Assembly: GCA_026707665.1 (NCBI GenBank) | Contig: JAPOWK010000158.1 | Span: 1-64,000 of the forward strand | DNA from: Chloroflexota bacterium | GTDB taxonomy: Bacteria; Chloroflexota; Anaerolineae; Aggregatilineales; Phototrophicaceae | Length of the DNA stretch: 64,000 nucleotides | Reading direction: 5' to 3' | In this document: positions 1 through 7,874 of the stretch, piece after piece | How the letters are laid out: each line of letters begins with the position of its first letter | How positions within the stretch are numbered: the stretch's first letter is position 1 | Notes under the pieces: generated by a model | What the model was told of the DNA's origin: nothing | What the model saw: only the letters and a program-made list of their open reading frames with translations | Databases searched by the model: none | Made by a program: the position numbers and the translations under genes

Positions 1-1725
1 CCCCTGGTCGTGATCCGCCTCCAGCCGCGCCAGCTCACCCACCAGTTGATTAATCTCGCTACCGCTGCCGTTTTGGCGCCGCTTCATCAAACCAATCCCG
101 CCCAGCAGCGCCCCCGCCAGAGCAACAGCGCCCAGCAGGAGGGCGGGCAGCGCTTCACTGGTGACGACGAAGCGGTCATCGCTGCTCGTTGCGAAGGGAT
201 TGCCGCTGATGCCGAAGCTGATCCGCGGATCGCGATCCAGCCGCAGGGCTGCGCTAAACGTCTGGTAAGCGCCGCTCTCTATTGCCTTCCCTTGGCCCAG
301 CCAGTCGCTCTCTAGCCGCAATTCCTCAAAGACAGTTACAACCACTTCAGCGTCTAGCGGATTGTTGAATTTCTGCTCGAAGCGCGCGCCGTCTTGATAG
401 GGCAGCCAGAATTCCAGCAGCAGATCGTGAACCTCGCCGGGCAGCACCGGCAGCGTGTCAATTGCCGAGTCGGGCAGCCCATCCACATCCTCAATCACAA
501 CATAGCGCCCGTTCGCTTCACCGCTCAAAAGCCGCGCGCCCTCTGGAGATTGAATCAGCAGTGACGCTTCCCGCCCATCCTCGAAGCCTCGCCCGCTGGT
601 ATAGATGCGGTCGGAATCGTTGCGATAGGTCAGGATCTGTGAGATATAGAGCCCCGCGCCCATGCCTTCCAGCTTCACCGGCTCCAGCGACAAAGAGATG
701 CGCGCGACGCTGACTGCCAGCGGGTCGTTCGTCGCATCGTATATCGTAATCGTCTGCTCGGCTTCTTCCAGCGGGAAAACGCGCTGGCTGAAGAGCCGCC
801 CCGCATACTCCGCGCCCACTGCATAATCCAGGTCGGCGGAAATTGGAATTCCGTCGAAAGCGAAGCCGCCGTCGGCCTCGGCAGTCGTCTCGGCAACGCG
901 GAAGCCGACAGCGGCATTGCCGTAGCGGAGCTGCACGGCTGTATCTGCCGGCAGCCGGGCCCCCGCCGTGCCATGCAGCACGCTCCCGGCGATTTCGCCA
1001 AGGGGCAAACGCGTTTCTGCCTCATCCCCCACCGACAGCGAGGTCCAGCGCGCATAGGCGGTCGCCGCCGCCGCTTCGGAACCGTTCAAGGCCCATTCAA
1101 AGAAGTCGCGATTCAGACTGGCCGCGTATTCCGCATCGCTGAAAACTGGCGGAATTAACGCGGGCAATTCGCAATCGCCGCAGCTTTCGCGCCAGATCCG
1201 CTCTCCCCTTGCCACCAGCGCGTCATCATAAGCCAGCGTATAGCTGTAGAGCGCCACATCCCAGCGTTCCGCCTCGTTGAGCGCATTCTCCCAAGGCGGC
1301 ATCAGCTTTTCGATATTGCCTTTCGTGATGATGTCGAACCATTCAAGTGGCGATTGTGCCATCACCTGCGCGCGGTCGGTCATGTCCAGCGGCTGCTCGA
1401 CACTGCCAGCCAGGACAAGTTCGCCGCGTCCGTCGCCGCTTAGGCCATGACATTCGACGCAGCGCTCGGCGAAGATGCGCCCGCCATTTGTCAGATTGGG
1501 CTGCCAGTCGCCCACGGCCGCAATCGATCTTTCGCTGGTCACGCGTGGGGGCAGGGTGGCGATGATCGCCGGTTCACCGCCCAGTCCGCTGCAGCTGGCC
1601 AGCAAGAGGGCGATTGTCGCGAGAATGACGGCGAAAGTAGAGATGCGCTCGGAGAAACCGCCGTTTACGCTAAAGACCCTGAATCTCTCTATGAGCACAA
1701 ATCTTGATAAGTCAATTGCTCGCAA
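1..1725 (-). CDS. Membrane-anchored c-type cytochrome lipoprotein, partial (C-terminus beyond the window)
   Basis: The reading frame is open from a TTG at 1725 to the window edge, so the C-terminus is missing. A GGGAAG Shine-Dalgarno lies 7 nt before this TTG; a GTG at 1698 is the alternative start. The N-terminus has a hydrophobic stretch ending in the lipobox LLLASC (Cys about residue 45). A CVECH haem c site follows at about residues 89-93, with a possible distal Met in KLMPPWENAL. A long beta-rich region without haem sites comes next, then a transmembrane helix (LLLGAVALAGALLGGIGL) and a basic cytoplasmic tail. The tail ends in LVGELARLEADHDQG, resembling a segment of the CcmI-like neighbour. 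It is the last gene of the ccm run and is probably an exported haem protein or maturation accessory. No named family is recognised beyond cytochrome c. Confidence 0.75.
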   Translation of the reverse strand, partial: MRAIDLSRFVLIERFRVFSVNGGFSERISTFAVILATIALLLASCSGLGGEPAIIATLPPRVTSERSIAAVGDWQPNLTNGGRIFAERCVECHGLSGDGRGELVLAGSVEQPLDMTDRAQVMAQSPLEWFDIITKGNIEKLMPPWENALNEAERWDVALYSYTLAYDDALVARGERIWRESCGDCELPALIPPVFSDAEYAASLNRDFFEWALNGSEAAAATAYARWTSLSVGDEAETRLPLGEIAGSVLHGTAGARLPADTAVQLRYGNAAVGFRVAETTAEADGGFAFDGIPISADLDYAVGAEYAGRLFSQRVFPLEEAEQTITIYDATNDPLAVSVARISLSLEPVKLEGMGAGLYISQILTYRNDSDRIYTSGRGFEDGREASLLIQSPEGARLLSGEANGRYVVIEDVDGLPDSAIDTLPVLPGEVHDLLLEFWLPYQDGARFEQKFNNPLDAEVVVTVFEELRLESDWLGQGKAIESGAYQTFSAALRLDRDPRISFGISGNPFATSSDDRFVVTSEALPALLLGAVALAGALLGGIGLMKRRQNGSGSEINQLVGELARLEADHDQG

Positions 1726-1771
1726 GGTCTAGCTTCCCTTCCGACGGTCAGTGTCTACGCGACCATAGCCT

Positions 1772-1804
1772 GCTGGGGCAAGGGGCCGGGGGATGGGGTT
1801 TGCC
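1772..1804. repeat. GC-rich dispersed repeat, copy 1
   Basis: Contains the G-rich core GGGGCCGGGGGATGGGG followed by TTTGC. It lies in the gap between the CcmI-like gene and the haem lipoprotein gene. Near-identical cores occur at 3314-3356 and 62119-62166, so this is an interspersed short repeat rather than a local accident. Confidence 0.7.
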
Positions 1805-1824
1805 GATTGCGAATAGACCCTTTC

Positions 1825-2232
1825 TCAAGCGTCTTCCCCCTTGCCTGGCACGGGCTGCAGCGCCGCGCGATAAGCGGCCACCGCTTCTTCCAGCGCCCGA
1901 TCGAGTCGCTCCGGGTCTGCCCCAGCCATCGGCGAGCTTCCCTCGCGCTCCAGTTGATCCTGAACCCGCAATAGCCGAATCCCGCGCTGCGCCCAAACTT
2001 CGCGCTCGGCGTGGTAATCGTCTTCGCTGATCTTGCCGGTGGCGAAGTCCTCATCCAGGTCGCGAATATTGCTCAGCACGCGCTCGTAATAGGTCTTGAC
2101 GCGCTCGCTCTCCAGGCCCAGGCTGCTCCCGGACCTTCGTCTCTGCCGCGCCGCACCCAGCAAGGGATGCGCCACAATCGCCAGCGCGATCAAGCTCAAT
2201 ACCAGCGCAAGCAGCAATCCAGGAATGCTCAT
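1825..2232 (-). CDS. CcmI-like cytochrome c maturation accessory protein
   Basis: A 135-residue protein with one N-terminal transmembrane helix (residues about 4-25, IPGLLLALVLSLIALAIVA) and a soluble charged domain. The segment NIRDLDEDFATGKISEDDY is the short helical motif typical of the N-terminal part of CcmI/CycH and similar ccm-linked proteins. It lacks the TPR domain of full-length proteobacterial CcmI. The ATG overlaps the ccmG stop codon by 4 nt (ATGA), so the two genes are co-translated. In the family the role is handling of apocytochrome c during haem ligation. Assignment rests on the motif and the position. Confidence 0.7.
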   Translation of the reverse strand: MSIPGLLLALVLSLIALAIVAHPLLGAARQRRRSGSSLGLESERVKTYYERVLSNIRDLDEDFATGKISEDDYHAEREVWAQRGIRLLRVQDQLEREGSSPMAGADPERLDRALEEAVAAYRAALQPVPGKGEDA

Positions 2233-2813
2233 CTCGCTTCCGCCAGCAGCGCCGCGATATCGGCGCTCACATCGTCATAGCGGACGTTGCCGATGAAAAA
2301 GCGGCGCACCTCGCCGCGTCGGTCGATGAGAAAACTTTCCGGCGGCGCCTCTACCCGATACAAATTCGTCACCCTTTCACCGATGTCCTCGCCATTGGGA
2401 TAACTGATGCCGAATTCGTCGATGAATTCAAGCGCCTTCCGCCGCGAACTCTCCAGCATATTGACCCCGAGCACCTTGAAGCCCAGAGCGCGATAGTCTT
2501 CATAGAGCGCTTGCAAATCCGGCGCTTCATCGCGGCAGGGCGGGCACCAGCTTGCCCAGAAATTGATTAAAACCACTTGACCGCGATAATCGCTCAAACG
2601 GAAGGCAGTCCCGTCAAAGAGGGTCAGCGCGAAATCGGGCGCCGGTCCGCTCGTTGGTCGTCCCATATTCCGGCGCGAGAGCTGCACGCCCAAAGCCAGC
2701 GCCAGCGCCAACACGCCAGCAAGCAGCGCCAGCGATCCCATACTGAAGCGACGGCGGACAGCAGGCGCGGCCTCGTCCCACAGGAACTCCAATCCGTCTT
2801 TCTGATTCAGCAT
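2229..2813 (-). CDS. ccmG: Thiol:disulfide interchange protein CcmG/DsbE (TlpA-like thioredoxin)
   Basis: A 194-residue membrane-tethered thioredoxin. The N-terminal anchor spans about residues 24-44. The thioredoxin fold follows with VVLINFWASWCPPC, giving the redox pair Cys90/Cys93. Family role: reduction of apocytochrome c or CcmH cysteines outside the membrane before haem attachment. The ATG at 2813 was chosen because it lies 10 nt after the ccmH stop codon; a longer frame opening with TTG at 2852 would run back into ccmH. The late cis-Pro region (VEAPPESFLID) is present, as in functional TlpA/ResA proteins. Confidence 0.9.
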   Translation of the reverse strand: MLNQKDGLEFLWDEAAPAVRRRFSMGSLALLAGVLALALALGVQLSRRNMGRPTSGPAPDFALTLFDGTAFRLSDYRGQVVLINFWASWCPPCRDEAPDLQALYEDYRALGFKVLGVNMLESSRRKALEFIDEFGISYPNGEDIGERVTNLYRVEAPPESFLIDRRGEVRRFFIGNVRYDDVSADIAALLAEAR

Positions 2814-2823
2814 GGTCACGCCG

Positions 2824-3366
2824 TCAGCGCCGCCCCCGCACATCGTCTTCAAGGCGCTGCCGATAAGCTTCGTCGCTCAGCTCGCCGGCGCGTGCGGGCA
2901 ACGGGTCCGCGTTCAGTTTCGGCTGGGCGCCGAAGCGCCGAAAAGTGAAGACGCCCGCGCCGATCGCCAGCGCAGTCGCCAGCAGCGGCATGAGCACGGT
3001 CAAAGCGCGCAAGACCGGATCCTGCGGCACGCCGACGACGTTATCTCCAAAGCGCGCCACGAAACTATCGATCACCTCTTGATCGCTGCGTCCCCCCGCC
3101 AGCTGCGCCCGAATCTCCGCTTTCCATTCCACGCAGGCGCTCGTCTCGCAGTCGTCCAGCGGGATATTCTCGCATACCGGGCAGTACATCCGTTCCGCCA
3201 CCCGAATCACATCATTGTCCGTCACGCCCCCATCCTGCGCCCGTACCAGGGCCACAGAAACCAATAACAAAATGTACAGAGTAATGCCTGCGCGCAGGGC
3301 GTATACTCCCAATCCCTCATTTTGGGGGAGGGGGCCGGGGGGTGGGGGTAGGATTTGCGCCGTCAT
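2824..3366 (-). CDS. ccmH: Cytochrome c maturation protein CcmH
   Basis: A 180-residue protein with a signal/anchor helix (about residues 27-42), the redox motif CPVC at residues 62-65 (the family's CxxC) and a C-terminal transmembrane helix (LTVLMPLLATALAIGAGVF). CcmH keeps apocytochrome cysteines reduced and works with CcmF and CcmG. The ATG overlaps the ccmF stop as ATGA. Residues 4-20 (ILPPPPGPLPQNEGLG) are encoded by a copy of the GC-rich dispersed repeat, so the N-terminus looks extended by repeat insertion. A TTG just after the repeat, preceded by GAGGGA, could be an alternative start at the original N-terminus. Confidence 0.9.
   Translation of the reverse strand: MTAQILPPPPGPLPQNEGLGVYALRAGITLYILLLVSVALVRAQDGGVTDNDVIRVAERMYCPVCENIPLDDCETSACVEWKAEIRAQLAGGRSDQEVIDSFVARFGDNVVGVPQDPVLRALTVLMPLLATALAIGAGVFTFRRFGAQPKLNADPLPARAGELSDEAYRQRLEDDVRGRR
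3314..3356. repeat. GC-rich dispersed repeat, copy 2, inside the 5' end of ccmH
   Basis: The core GGGGGCCGGGGGGTGGGGG matches the cores at 1772-1804 and 62119-62166. Here it lies within the first 20 codons of ccmH and is translated as a proline-rich run in frame. Confidence 0.75.
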
Positions 3367-5420
3367 TCTCCAACCTCGCGCTTCTGCCCTACAGGCGTCG
3401 GAACGACCTTCGGATACGCCGCAATCAGCGTGCCGATCACCAGCAGGATGCCGCCCCACCAAACCAAATTCACCAGCGGATTGATATAGATTCTAAAGGT
3501 CGCGCGCTCGCGCTCCCCCCCCATCAGCAGCACATAAAAGTCGTTCTCCAGCGTGCTGTGCGCGCCGGCGATTTTCATCGGCAGTTGCGGATAATCGTCG
3601 ATCCGCGGTCGCAGCCGCGCGATTTCGCCGCCATCGCGAAACACGGTCACCGCCGCGATATTCATCATGCGCCCGTCAAGCGCTTGCGCCCGCACAAAGT
3701 CGTCATAGCGCAGCGCATAATCGCGCACGGCAATCGTCTCTCCGCGCGTCAAGGTATGCTGCTCCTCGGTCTGAAATACCGTGCTTGCGATCACGCCGAT
3801 GCCGATCACCGTCACGCCCAGGTGTACGATATAGCCGCCATAACGCCGCTGATTGCGCCGGAACAGCGCCGCAAACGCCCGGGGCCAGCTCTCGCCCAGC
3901 GTCCGCCGCCGCGCCCGTGCCCCGAGATATATCTCAAACAAGGCGACGTAACCGGCGAAAAGCGGAGCGCTATAACCGAAGACGGCAACGGCGATGCCCG
4001 TCCCGCCGAGCGCAATCGCCGCAATGCTCGCAACAGTCAGGGCAAGCGGCAGCTTCAGCGCTGCGCCCAGGCGCCGTAGCGAGGTCGCGCCCCAAGCCGA
4101 TAGCGGCGCCACCCCCATCAACAGATACATCGCGATGAATAGCGGCACGACATAGAATTCAAAGGTCTCCGCGCCGATGGTCACTTCTTTTCCCAGCAGC
4201 AGCTCGGATGTGATCGGCAGACCGAAGCTGCCCCAGAAAATCGCCAGGAAGAGCGCGATGAAGACCACGTTGTTCAGCACAAACAGCGACTCGCGGCTGA
4301 GCAGATTGGCGAATTGACGCTCGTCGCGCAGTTCGCCGCGCCGCCAGCGCCACAAAAGCGTGGCCAGCGCGAGAAATGTCATCGCTGCCCAGAAAGCCAA
4401 CATGGGAAAGCCAACCTCGCTGCGCGCGAAGCTGTGCACGCTTTCGATCACCCCGCTGCGAGTGGCGAAGGTGCCGAACATCACCGCCGAAAAAGCGGCG
4501 ATCACCAGCAGCATATTCCACAGCTTCAACATGCCGCGCTTTTCCTGAATCATGACGCTGTGGATGAAGGCGGTGCCCACCAGCCAGGGCAGAAACGCGG
4601 CATTCTCCACAGGATCCCAACCCCAATAGCCGCCCCAGCCCAGCACATCATAAGCCCAGCGCCCGCCCAGAATCAGCCCGATGCTCAAACAGATCCAGGC
4701 GATCAGCGACCAGCGCCGCGTCGCCTTGATCCAGCCCGTCGACAGATCGCCCGACGCCAGCGCCGACAGGGCGAAGGCGAAGGGAATCGTGAATCCAACA
4801 AAGCCCAGATAGAGCATCGGCGGGTGGATCACCATGCCGAAGTGCCGCAGCAGCGGATTCAGCCCCTCGGCGCCCGCGCGCAGGTTCGCGTCGCTCGGCG
4901 CGATCGCCCCCGGCGGAATCAGCGCGGTCGATACCACCTGCTCAGCCGGCGGCGCATCAGCCAGGATCCACCAGCGCTCGAATGGATTTTCCACAATCAG
5001 CGACAAGCCGAGAAAGAATGCCAGCGTCGTCATCATCGTGGCAATGGCATAGGGCATCAGCCGCCGCTCGCCCCGCCAATTGAGCGCAATCGCCGCGAAG
5101 GTGAAGCCGCTCATCAGCAGCGACCACAACAGCAGCGAGCCCTTCTGCGAGCCCCACAGCGCCGTGAAGCGATAGATCGCCGGCGTCTGCGGATCAGTCA
5201 CGCTATACACATAGGACAGTTGATACTGCTCGGTCATCAAAGCGCCGACCAGCGCGCCAGTCGCCAAAAGAAGCGCGGGAAAGGTCAGTAACGCGGCGTT
5301 GCGTCCGCTGAGCGTCAGCCCAGCCGATGCCGTAAGCGCGCCAAAGACCGAAGCGAAAATTGCATAAAGCGCCAGCGCGAATGCCAGCGTCAACGCCGCC
5401 AGTCCGATCTCAGCGGTCAT
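3363..5420 (-). CDS. ccmF: Haem lyase subunit CcmF
   Basis: A 685-residue polytopic membrane protein. The WWD haem-binding signature lies at about residues 262-280 (GWGGYWGWDPVENAAFLPWL). Conserved histidines include MVIHPPMLY near residue 200 and HSVM just after the WWD box. CcmF receives haem from holo-CcmE and joins it to CxxCH sites of apocytochromes at the outer face of the membrane. Length and topology are normal for the family. ccmH follows with a 4-nt overlap; ccmE lies upstream but is separated by about 290 nt holding a repeat element, which may weaken co-transcription. Confidence 0.95.
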   Translation of the reverse strand: MTAEIGLAALTLAFALALYAIFASVFGALTASAGLTLSGRNAALLTFPALLLATGALVGALMTEQYQLSYVYSVTDPQTPAIYRFTALWGSQKGSLLLWSLLMSGFTFAAIALNWRGERRLMPYAIATMMTTLAFFLGLSLIVENPFERWWILADAPPAEQVVSTALIPPGAIAPSDANLRAGAEGLNPLLRHFGMVIHPPMLYLGFVGFTIPFAFALSALASGDLSTGWIKATRRWSLIAWICLSIGLILGGRWAYDVLGWGGYWGWDPVENAAFLPWLVGTAFIHSVMIQEKRGMLKLWNMLLVIAAFSAVMFGTFATRSGVIESVHSFARSEVGFPMLAFWAAMTFLALATLLWRWRRGELRDERQFANLLSRESLFVLNNVVFIALFLAIFWGSFGLPITSELLLGKEVTIGAETFEFYVVPLFIAMYLLMGVAPLSAWGATSLRRLGAALKLPLALTVASIAAIALGGTGIAVAVFGYSAPLFAGYVALFEIYLGARARRRTLGESWPRAFAALFRRNQRRYGGYIVHLGVTVIGIGVIASTVFQTEEQHTLTRGETIAVRDYALRYDDFVRAQALDGRMMNIAAVTVFRDGGEIARLRPRIDDYPQLPMKIAGAHSTLENDFYVLLMGGERERATFRIYINPLVNLVWWGGILLVIGTLIAAYPKVVPTPVGQKREVGE

Positions 5421-5482
5421 GGCTCAAGCCGAAAGTAATGAACAATTGGCGGTCGTCCCATTAGCGAAGTCTGTGCCGTTTT

Positions 5483-5664
5483 TTCACCACAGAGTACACA
5501 GAGGGCACAGAGGAGTCGTATTGCATTCGCAATTTCTCATGCAATCGAGAATTAGCGCCTCCAAGGGCATTCTCGAATGCTGAATCAGGAATCGACGCAA
5601 ATGTCAGACGATGGTCGTCGACGCCTCTGTGTTCTCTGTGTTTCCTCTTTTCCTCTGTGGTGAA
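5483..5664. repeat. MITE-like element with CACAGAG-rich inverted ends
   Basis: The ends carry an exact 12-bp inverted repeat, TTCACCACAGAG at 5483-5494 and its complement at 5653-5664. Each end continues into further CACAGAG/CTCTGTG units. The element fills most of the 293-bp gap between ccmE and ccmF. A 91-codon frame across it shows no recognisable protein. Degenerate single ends of the same family occur at 6510-6550, 15211-15255 and 16180-16210. It is probably a non-autonomous mobile element; no transposase is present in the window. Confidence 0.6.
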
Positions 5665-5713
5665 TCTTGTTGTGGCTATGGACATCGCGCGACTCCCAAT
5701 GGATTCACCACGC

Positions 5714-6241
5714 CTACTGATGTTCCGGAATGCCACTCAAGCCTTCGGGCGCTGTTGACTCTTCAAAGCGGCTCGGGCACTTCAGCAGCAATTCCGTCCC
5801 GGCGAAAACCCCATCCCTTCCCAAAGCGCCGGTGAGGATCGCCTGCGCCTCATGCTGCAGCAAGTCGGGGATGGCCGCGTCTTCCACTATGACGGACAAC
5901 CGCGGCGCATTTCTGTCAAGCAGCGCCTCGTGCAGCGCCGTCGCCAAATCGTCGTATTCGCTTGGGATATTCACAATTTCAAAGCGGATGATCGCTTTCT
6001 CGCTGTCGTAATCGATGCTCTCGCCATCGACCGCGCCCGATATCCGCACAGTACGCCCTTGATACGACGGGTCATCCAGCAGATCTTGCACCGTGATGAA
6101 GTAGCGTGCGCCCTGCAGGGTGCCCGAAATCAGCAGATAGAGCACCGCCGCCAATATCAGCAAGCCCGCGCTGATGAACTTCAGACGCGCCGATCGTTTC
6201 TTCTTCGGATGCTTCGGCTTCTGCCAGCTATCGTTAGTCAT
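5714..6241 (-). CDS. ccmE: Haem chaperone CcmE, cysteine type with CxxxF
   Basis: A 175-residue protein with a basic N-terminus, one transmembrane anchor (about residues 21-40) and an OB-fold domain (VRISGAVDG, IRFEIVNIP). CcmE carries haem from CcmC to CcmF by a covalent bond. The usual haem-binding site is HxxxY, or CxxxY in the cysteine-type branch. Here it reads K-Cys155-P-S-R-Phe159, so the bonding residue is Cys and the partner Tyr is replaced by Phe. It sits downstream of two small membrane protein genes and upstream of the repeat element and ccmF. Identity is clear; the active-site change is unusual. Confidence 0.88.
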   Translation of the reverse strand: MTNDSWQKPKHPKKKRSARLKFISAGLLILAAVLYLLISGTLQGARYFITVQDLLDDPSYQGRTVRISGAVDGESIDYDSEKAIIRFEIVNIPSEYDDLATALHEALLDRNAPRLSVIVEDAAIPDLLQHEAQAILTGALGRDGVFAGTELLLKCPSRFEESTAPEGLSGIPEHQ

Positions 6242-6265
6242 CCAGGTCTCCGACGCGCCCGATTC

Positions 6266-6487
6266 TCAGTTGTTTTCTGCTTCGTCGTCGCCCGTCGACT
6301 GTCCCCAGCGAATGACGAATACGCCGATGATGCCGGCGATGCCCAGAAAAAGCACCAGCATCGTCATCCCTTCGTGCGAGGATGAGGCCTCACCGTCTTG
6401 CGCCAGCGCCGTGCCAATCGGGCCAAGAAGCACGGCAAGAATGATCACGATTCGAGTCATCGCCTGTGCTCGTGATTGCTTACTCAT
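6266..6487 (-). CDS. Small membrane protein of the ccm cluster
   Basis: A 73-residue protein with a signal-like N-terminal hydrophobic segment ending in ALAQDG, a second transmembrane helix (MTMLVLFLGIAGIIGVFVI) and an acidic tail. The ATG at 6487 has GGAG 7 nt upstream. It lies 24 nt before ccmE, where CcmD-type small haem-export proteins often sit. However, CcmD usually has a single helix and no signal peptide. No family could be named with confidence. Confidence 0.6.
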   Translation of the reverse strand: MSKQSRAQAMTRIVIILAVLLGPIGTALAQDGEASSSHEGMTMLVLFLGIAGIIGVFVIRWGQSTGDDEAENN

Positions 6488-6509
6488 GATTTACTCCAGA
6501 ACAGCCAAT

Positions 6510-6550
6510 CTCTGTGTTGTCTGTATTCTCGGTGTCTTCGGTGGCAAAAC
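6510..6550. repeat. Degenerate CTCTGTG-family repeat
   Basis: Contains CTCTGTGTTGTCTGTATTC and then CGGTGTCTTCGGTGGCAAA, the single-ended form of the repeat that bounds the element at 5483-5664. It lies between two small membrane protein genes. Confidence 0.45.
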
Positions 6551-6562
6551 TGGTCGCTCATA

Positions 6563-6952
6563 CTAGGTTGTCCCCAGTTTCGAAATGTCGTATACCGTAA
6601 AAGCCACTAGCAATACCAGCGCCGCCGTCGCCACCACCAGATAGCGCCAGCGATGCGCATAACCAATCGTCCAAAAGCGCCGCAAGCTGAAGAAGATCGA
6701 TGCCATCGCCACCAGGTTGATCAGCAGCAGGATCGGCAGCGTCGCCTCAGCCGCAATCCCGACGATCGGCAGCAGGAAGGGCAGCAAGACGTACTGCAAA
6801 ATGCAGCGCGCGCCAGAAAACATCAGCGACAGCGTCAAAGCATTCTCCGCGCCCCGCTGAACGGATTCTTGTTCACCGGCGGCGACCGCTGTTCCGCTGC
6901 TATGGACAAACAGCAGCCTCGCCATCAAGTTGTCCGCCCGACTTGCGTTCAC
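6563..6952 (-). CDS. Unknown integral membrane protein upstream of ccmE
   Basis: A 129-residue protein with about three transmembrane helices (LMFSGARCILQYVLLPFLL, ATLPILLLINLVAMASIFF, YLVVATAALVLLVAFTVY) and a basic loop between the second and third. The GTG at 6952 is preceded by GAGGA 6 nt upstream. It is the first gene of the minus-strand run leading into ccmE-F-H-G. ccmA, ccmB and ccmC are not in this window. I do not recognise the family; the position suggests a membrane accessory of respiration or cytochrome maturation. Confidence 0.6.
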   Translation of the reverse strand: MNASRADNLMARLLFVHSSGTAVAAGEQESVQRGAENALTLSLMFSGARCILQYVLLPFLLPIVGIAAEATLPILLLINLVAMASIFFSLRRFWTIGYAHRWRYLVVATAALVLLVAFTVYDISKLGTT

Positions 6953-7076
6953 GGCCCTTCCTCATACGATCGCGATTGGAGCGCCCCGTGGGTCGTCCGC
7001 GCTCACAATCGACAAGCGCATTTTATCACAGCTCAGTTCGTCAATATAGAGACTGCTTCCGCGCGGGAGCGGTTTC

Positions 7077-7105
7077 TTGACGCACAGTTGCGCCGGTGTT
7101 ACGCT
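7077..7105 (+). promoter_or_regulatory. Sigma70-type promoter for the small cassette
   Basis: TTGACG at 7077-7082 and TACGCT at 7100-7105 with a 17-nt spacer. The predicted transcript starts near 7112, upstream of the ATG at 7137. This rules out the TTG at 7077 as a start codon, since it lies within the -35 box. Confidence 0.6.
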
Positions 7106-7136
7106 GAAAGAATTCTTCATAAAGGTGGGGGGTTCA

Positions 7137-7607
7137 ATGAGACACCTTTGGACGACGGTTACCACCGAACACACGGTATCACACGATGCCGGGGAACCTG
7201 AATGGCTTGACCTGCCGATGAGCGACTATGTTTTGCCCACTTCGGCAAACCTGCATGCACTGCCACTGGAACACCAACTCGACCCGGCATGGCTGATTCG
7301 GTCAAAATGGATGATTGATGAAGTCGACGTTGGCGTACCGCTTGCGCCTATAATTGAATACAGAGACCCCTTGGGAGTAACTCTGTACAATCAAGTGCCA
7401 AACTTGAGCAGCTTTGAAGACGCAGTCATTTCGCGAGAGTATACAACTGTTCCGATTGTGCTGGATCTGTCCTGGACTTATATATGGTATACTGTACCCG
7501 GACTTTATACGTTTATCATACGTTGGACAGGCAGCCGCGCAACCAGAGAGACTGGCCAATTCGCTTTGAACATTACTGATTTGGGAAGTGGAGCGAGCCA
7601 TGAATGA
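7137..7607 (+). CDS. Protein of unknown function, first gene of a small cassette
   Basis: A 156-residue protein without signal peptide or membrane segment. The second half alternates hydrophobic and polar residues (IEYRDPLGVTLYNQV, TVPIVLDLSWTYIWY, GLYTFIIRWTG), suggesting a small beta-sandwich. The ATG at 7137 follows GGTGGGGGG and lies downstream of a well-formed promoter. Its stop overlaps the start of the next gene. Codon use and base composition are visibly AT-richer than the flanking respiratory genes, suggesting acquisition. I do not recognise a family. Confidence 0.65.
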   Translation: MRHLWTTVTTEHTVSHDAGEPEWLDLPMSDYVLPTSANLHALPLEHQLDPAWLIRSKWMIDEVDVGVPLAPIIEYRDPLGVTLYNQVPNLSSFEDAVISREYTTVPIVLDLSWTYIWYTVPGLYTFIIRWTGSRATRETGQFALNITDLGSGASHE

Positions 7608-7809
7608 CAGACTGACTCCTAAACAGCTTCGGGAACTTGTGGATTTTCACAAGACAGAACGCGCCAACCAGCCCCATATGAGGCCCACCGGCAGGATCAT
7701 CACCGATCCGGAGGAAATCGCTAGACTTGAGCCGCCAGGCATTCTTTCTGAGTATGTAATCAGAGTCGATCGTTCCCCGACCAATGAATATGAGCAGAGG
7801 GACGCATAG
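7600..7809 (+). CDS. Mini-protein with LTxxQL motif, first of a pair
   Basis: A 69-residue soluble protein starting MNDRLTPKQLRELVDFHKTE. The ATG overlaps the stop codon of the preceding gene, so translation is coupled. The first 20 residues match those of the protein at 7875-8096 (LT-x-x-QL-x-x-L-x-x-FH), which marks the two as paralogues. The C-terminal parts differ. The shared segment is a predicted amphipathic helix and could be a binding or recognition element. Function unknown. Confidence 0.65.
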   Translation: MNDRLTPKQLRELVDFHKTERANQPHMRPTGRIITDPEEIARLEPPGILSEYVIRVDRSPTNEYEQRDA

Positions 7810-7874
7810 CAATTACATGAAAAACATCTGGACGGTTTTCGTTGTTGATTGAGGAATCTTAGGGAAACAGCGCC

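Noticed and set aside
5461..5736. A 91-codon frame crossing the MITE-like element
   Set aside because: It follows the inverted repeat ends (TTEEKRKHREHRG is the translated repeat) and overlaps the end of ccmE; no independent evidence of coding.
6266..6487. Naming the small membrane protein CcmD
   Set aside because: The position fits, but it has a signal peptide plus a second helix whereas CcmD has one helix; left unnamed.
7077..7136. TTG at 7077 as start of the first cassette gene
   Set aside because: This TTG is the -35 box of a well-spaced promoter, and the ATG at 7137 has a strong Shine-Dalgarno.
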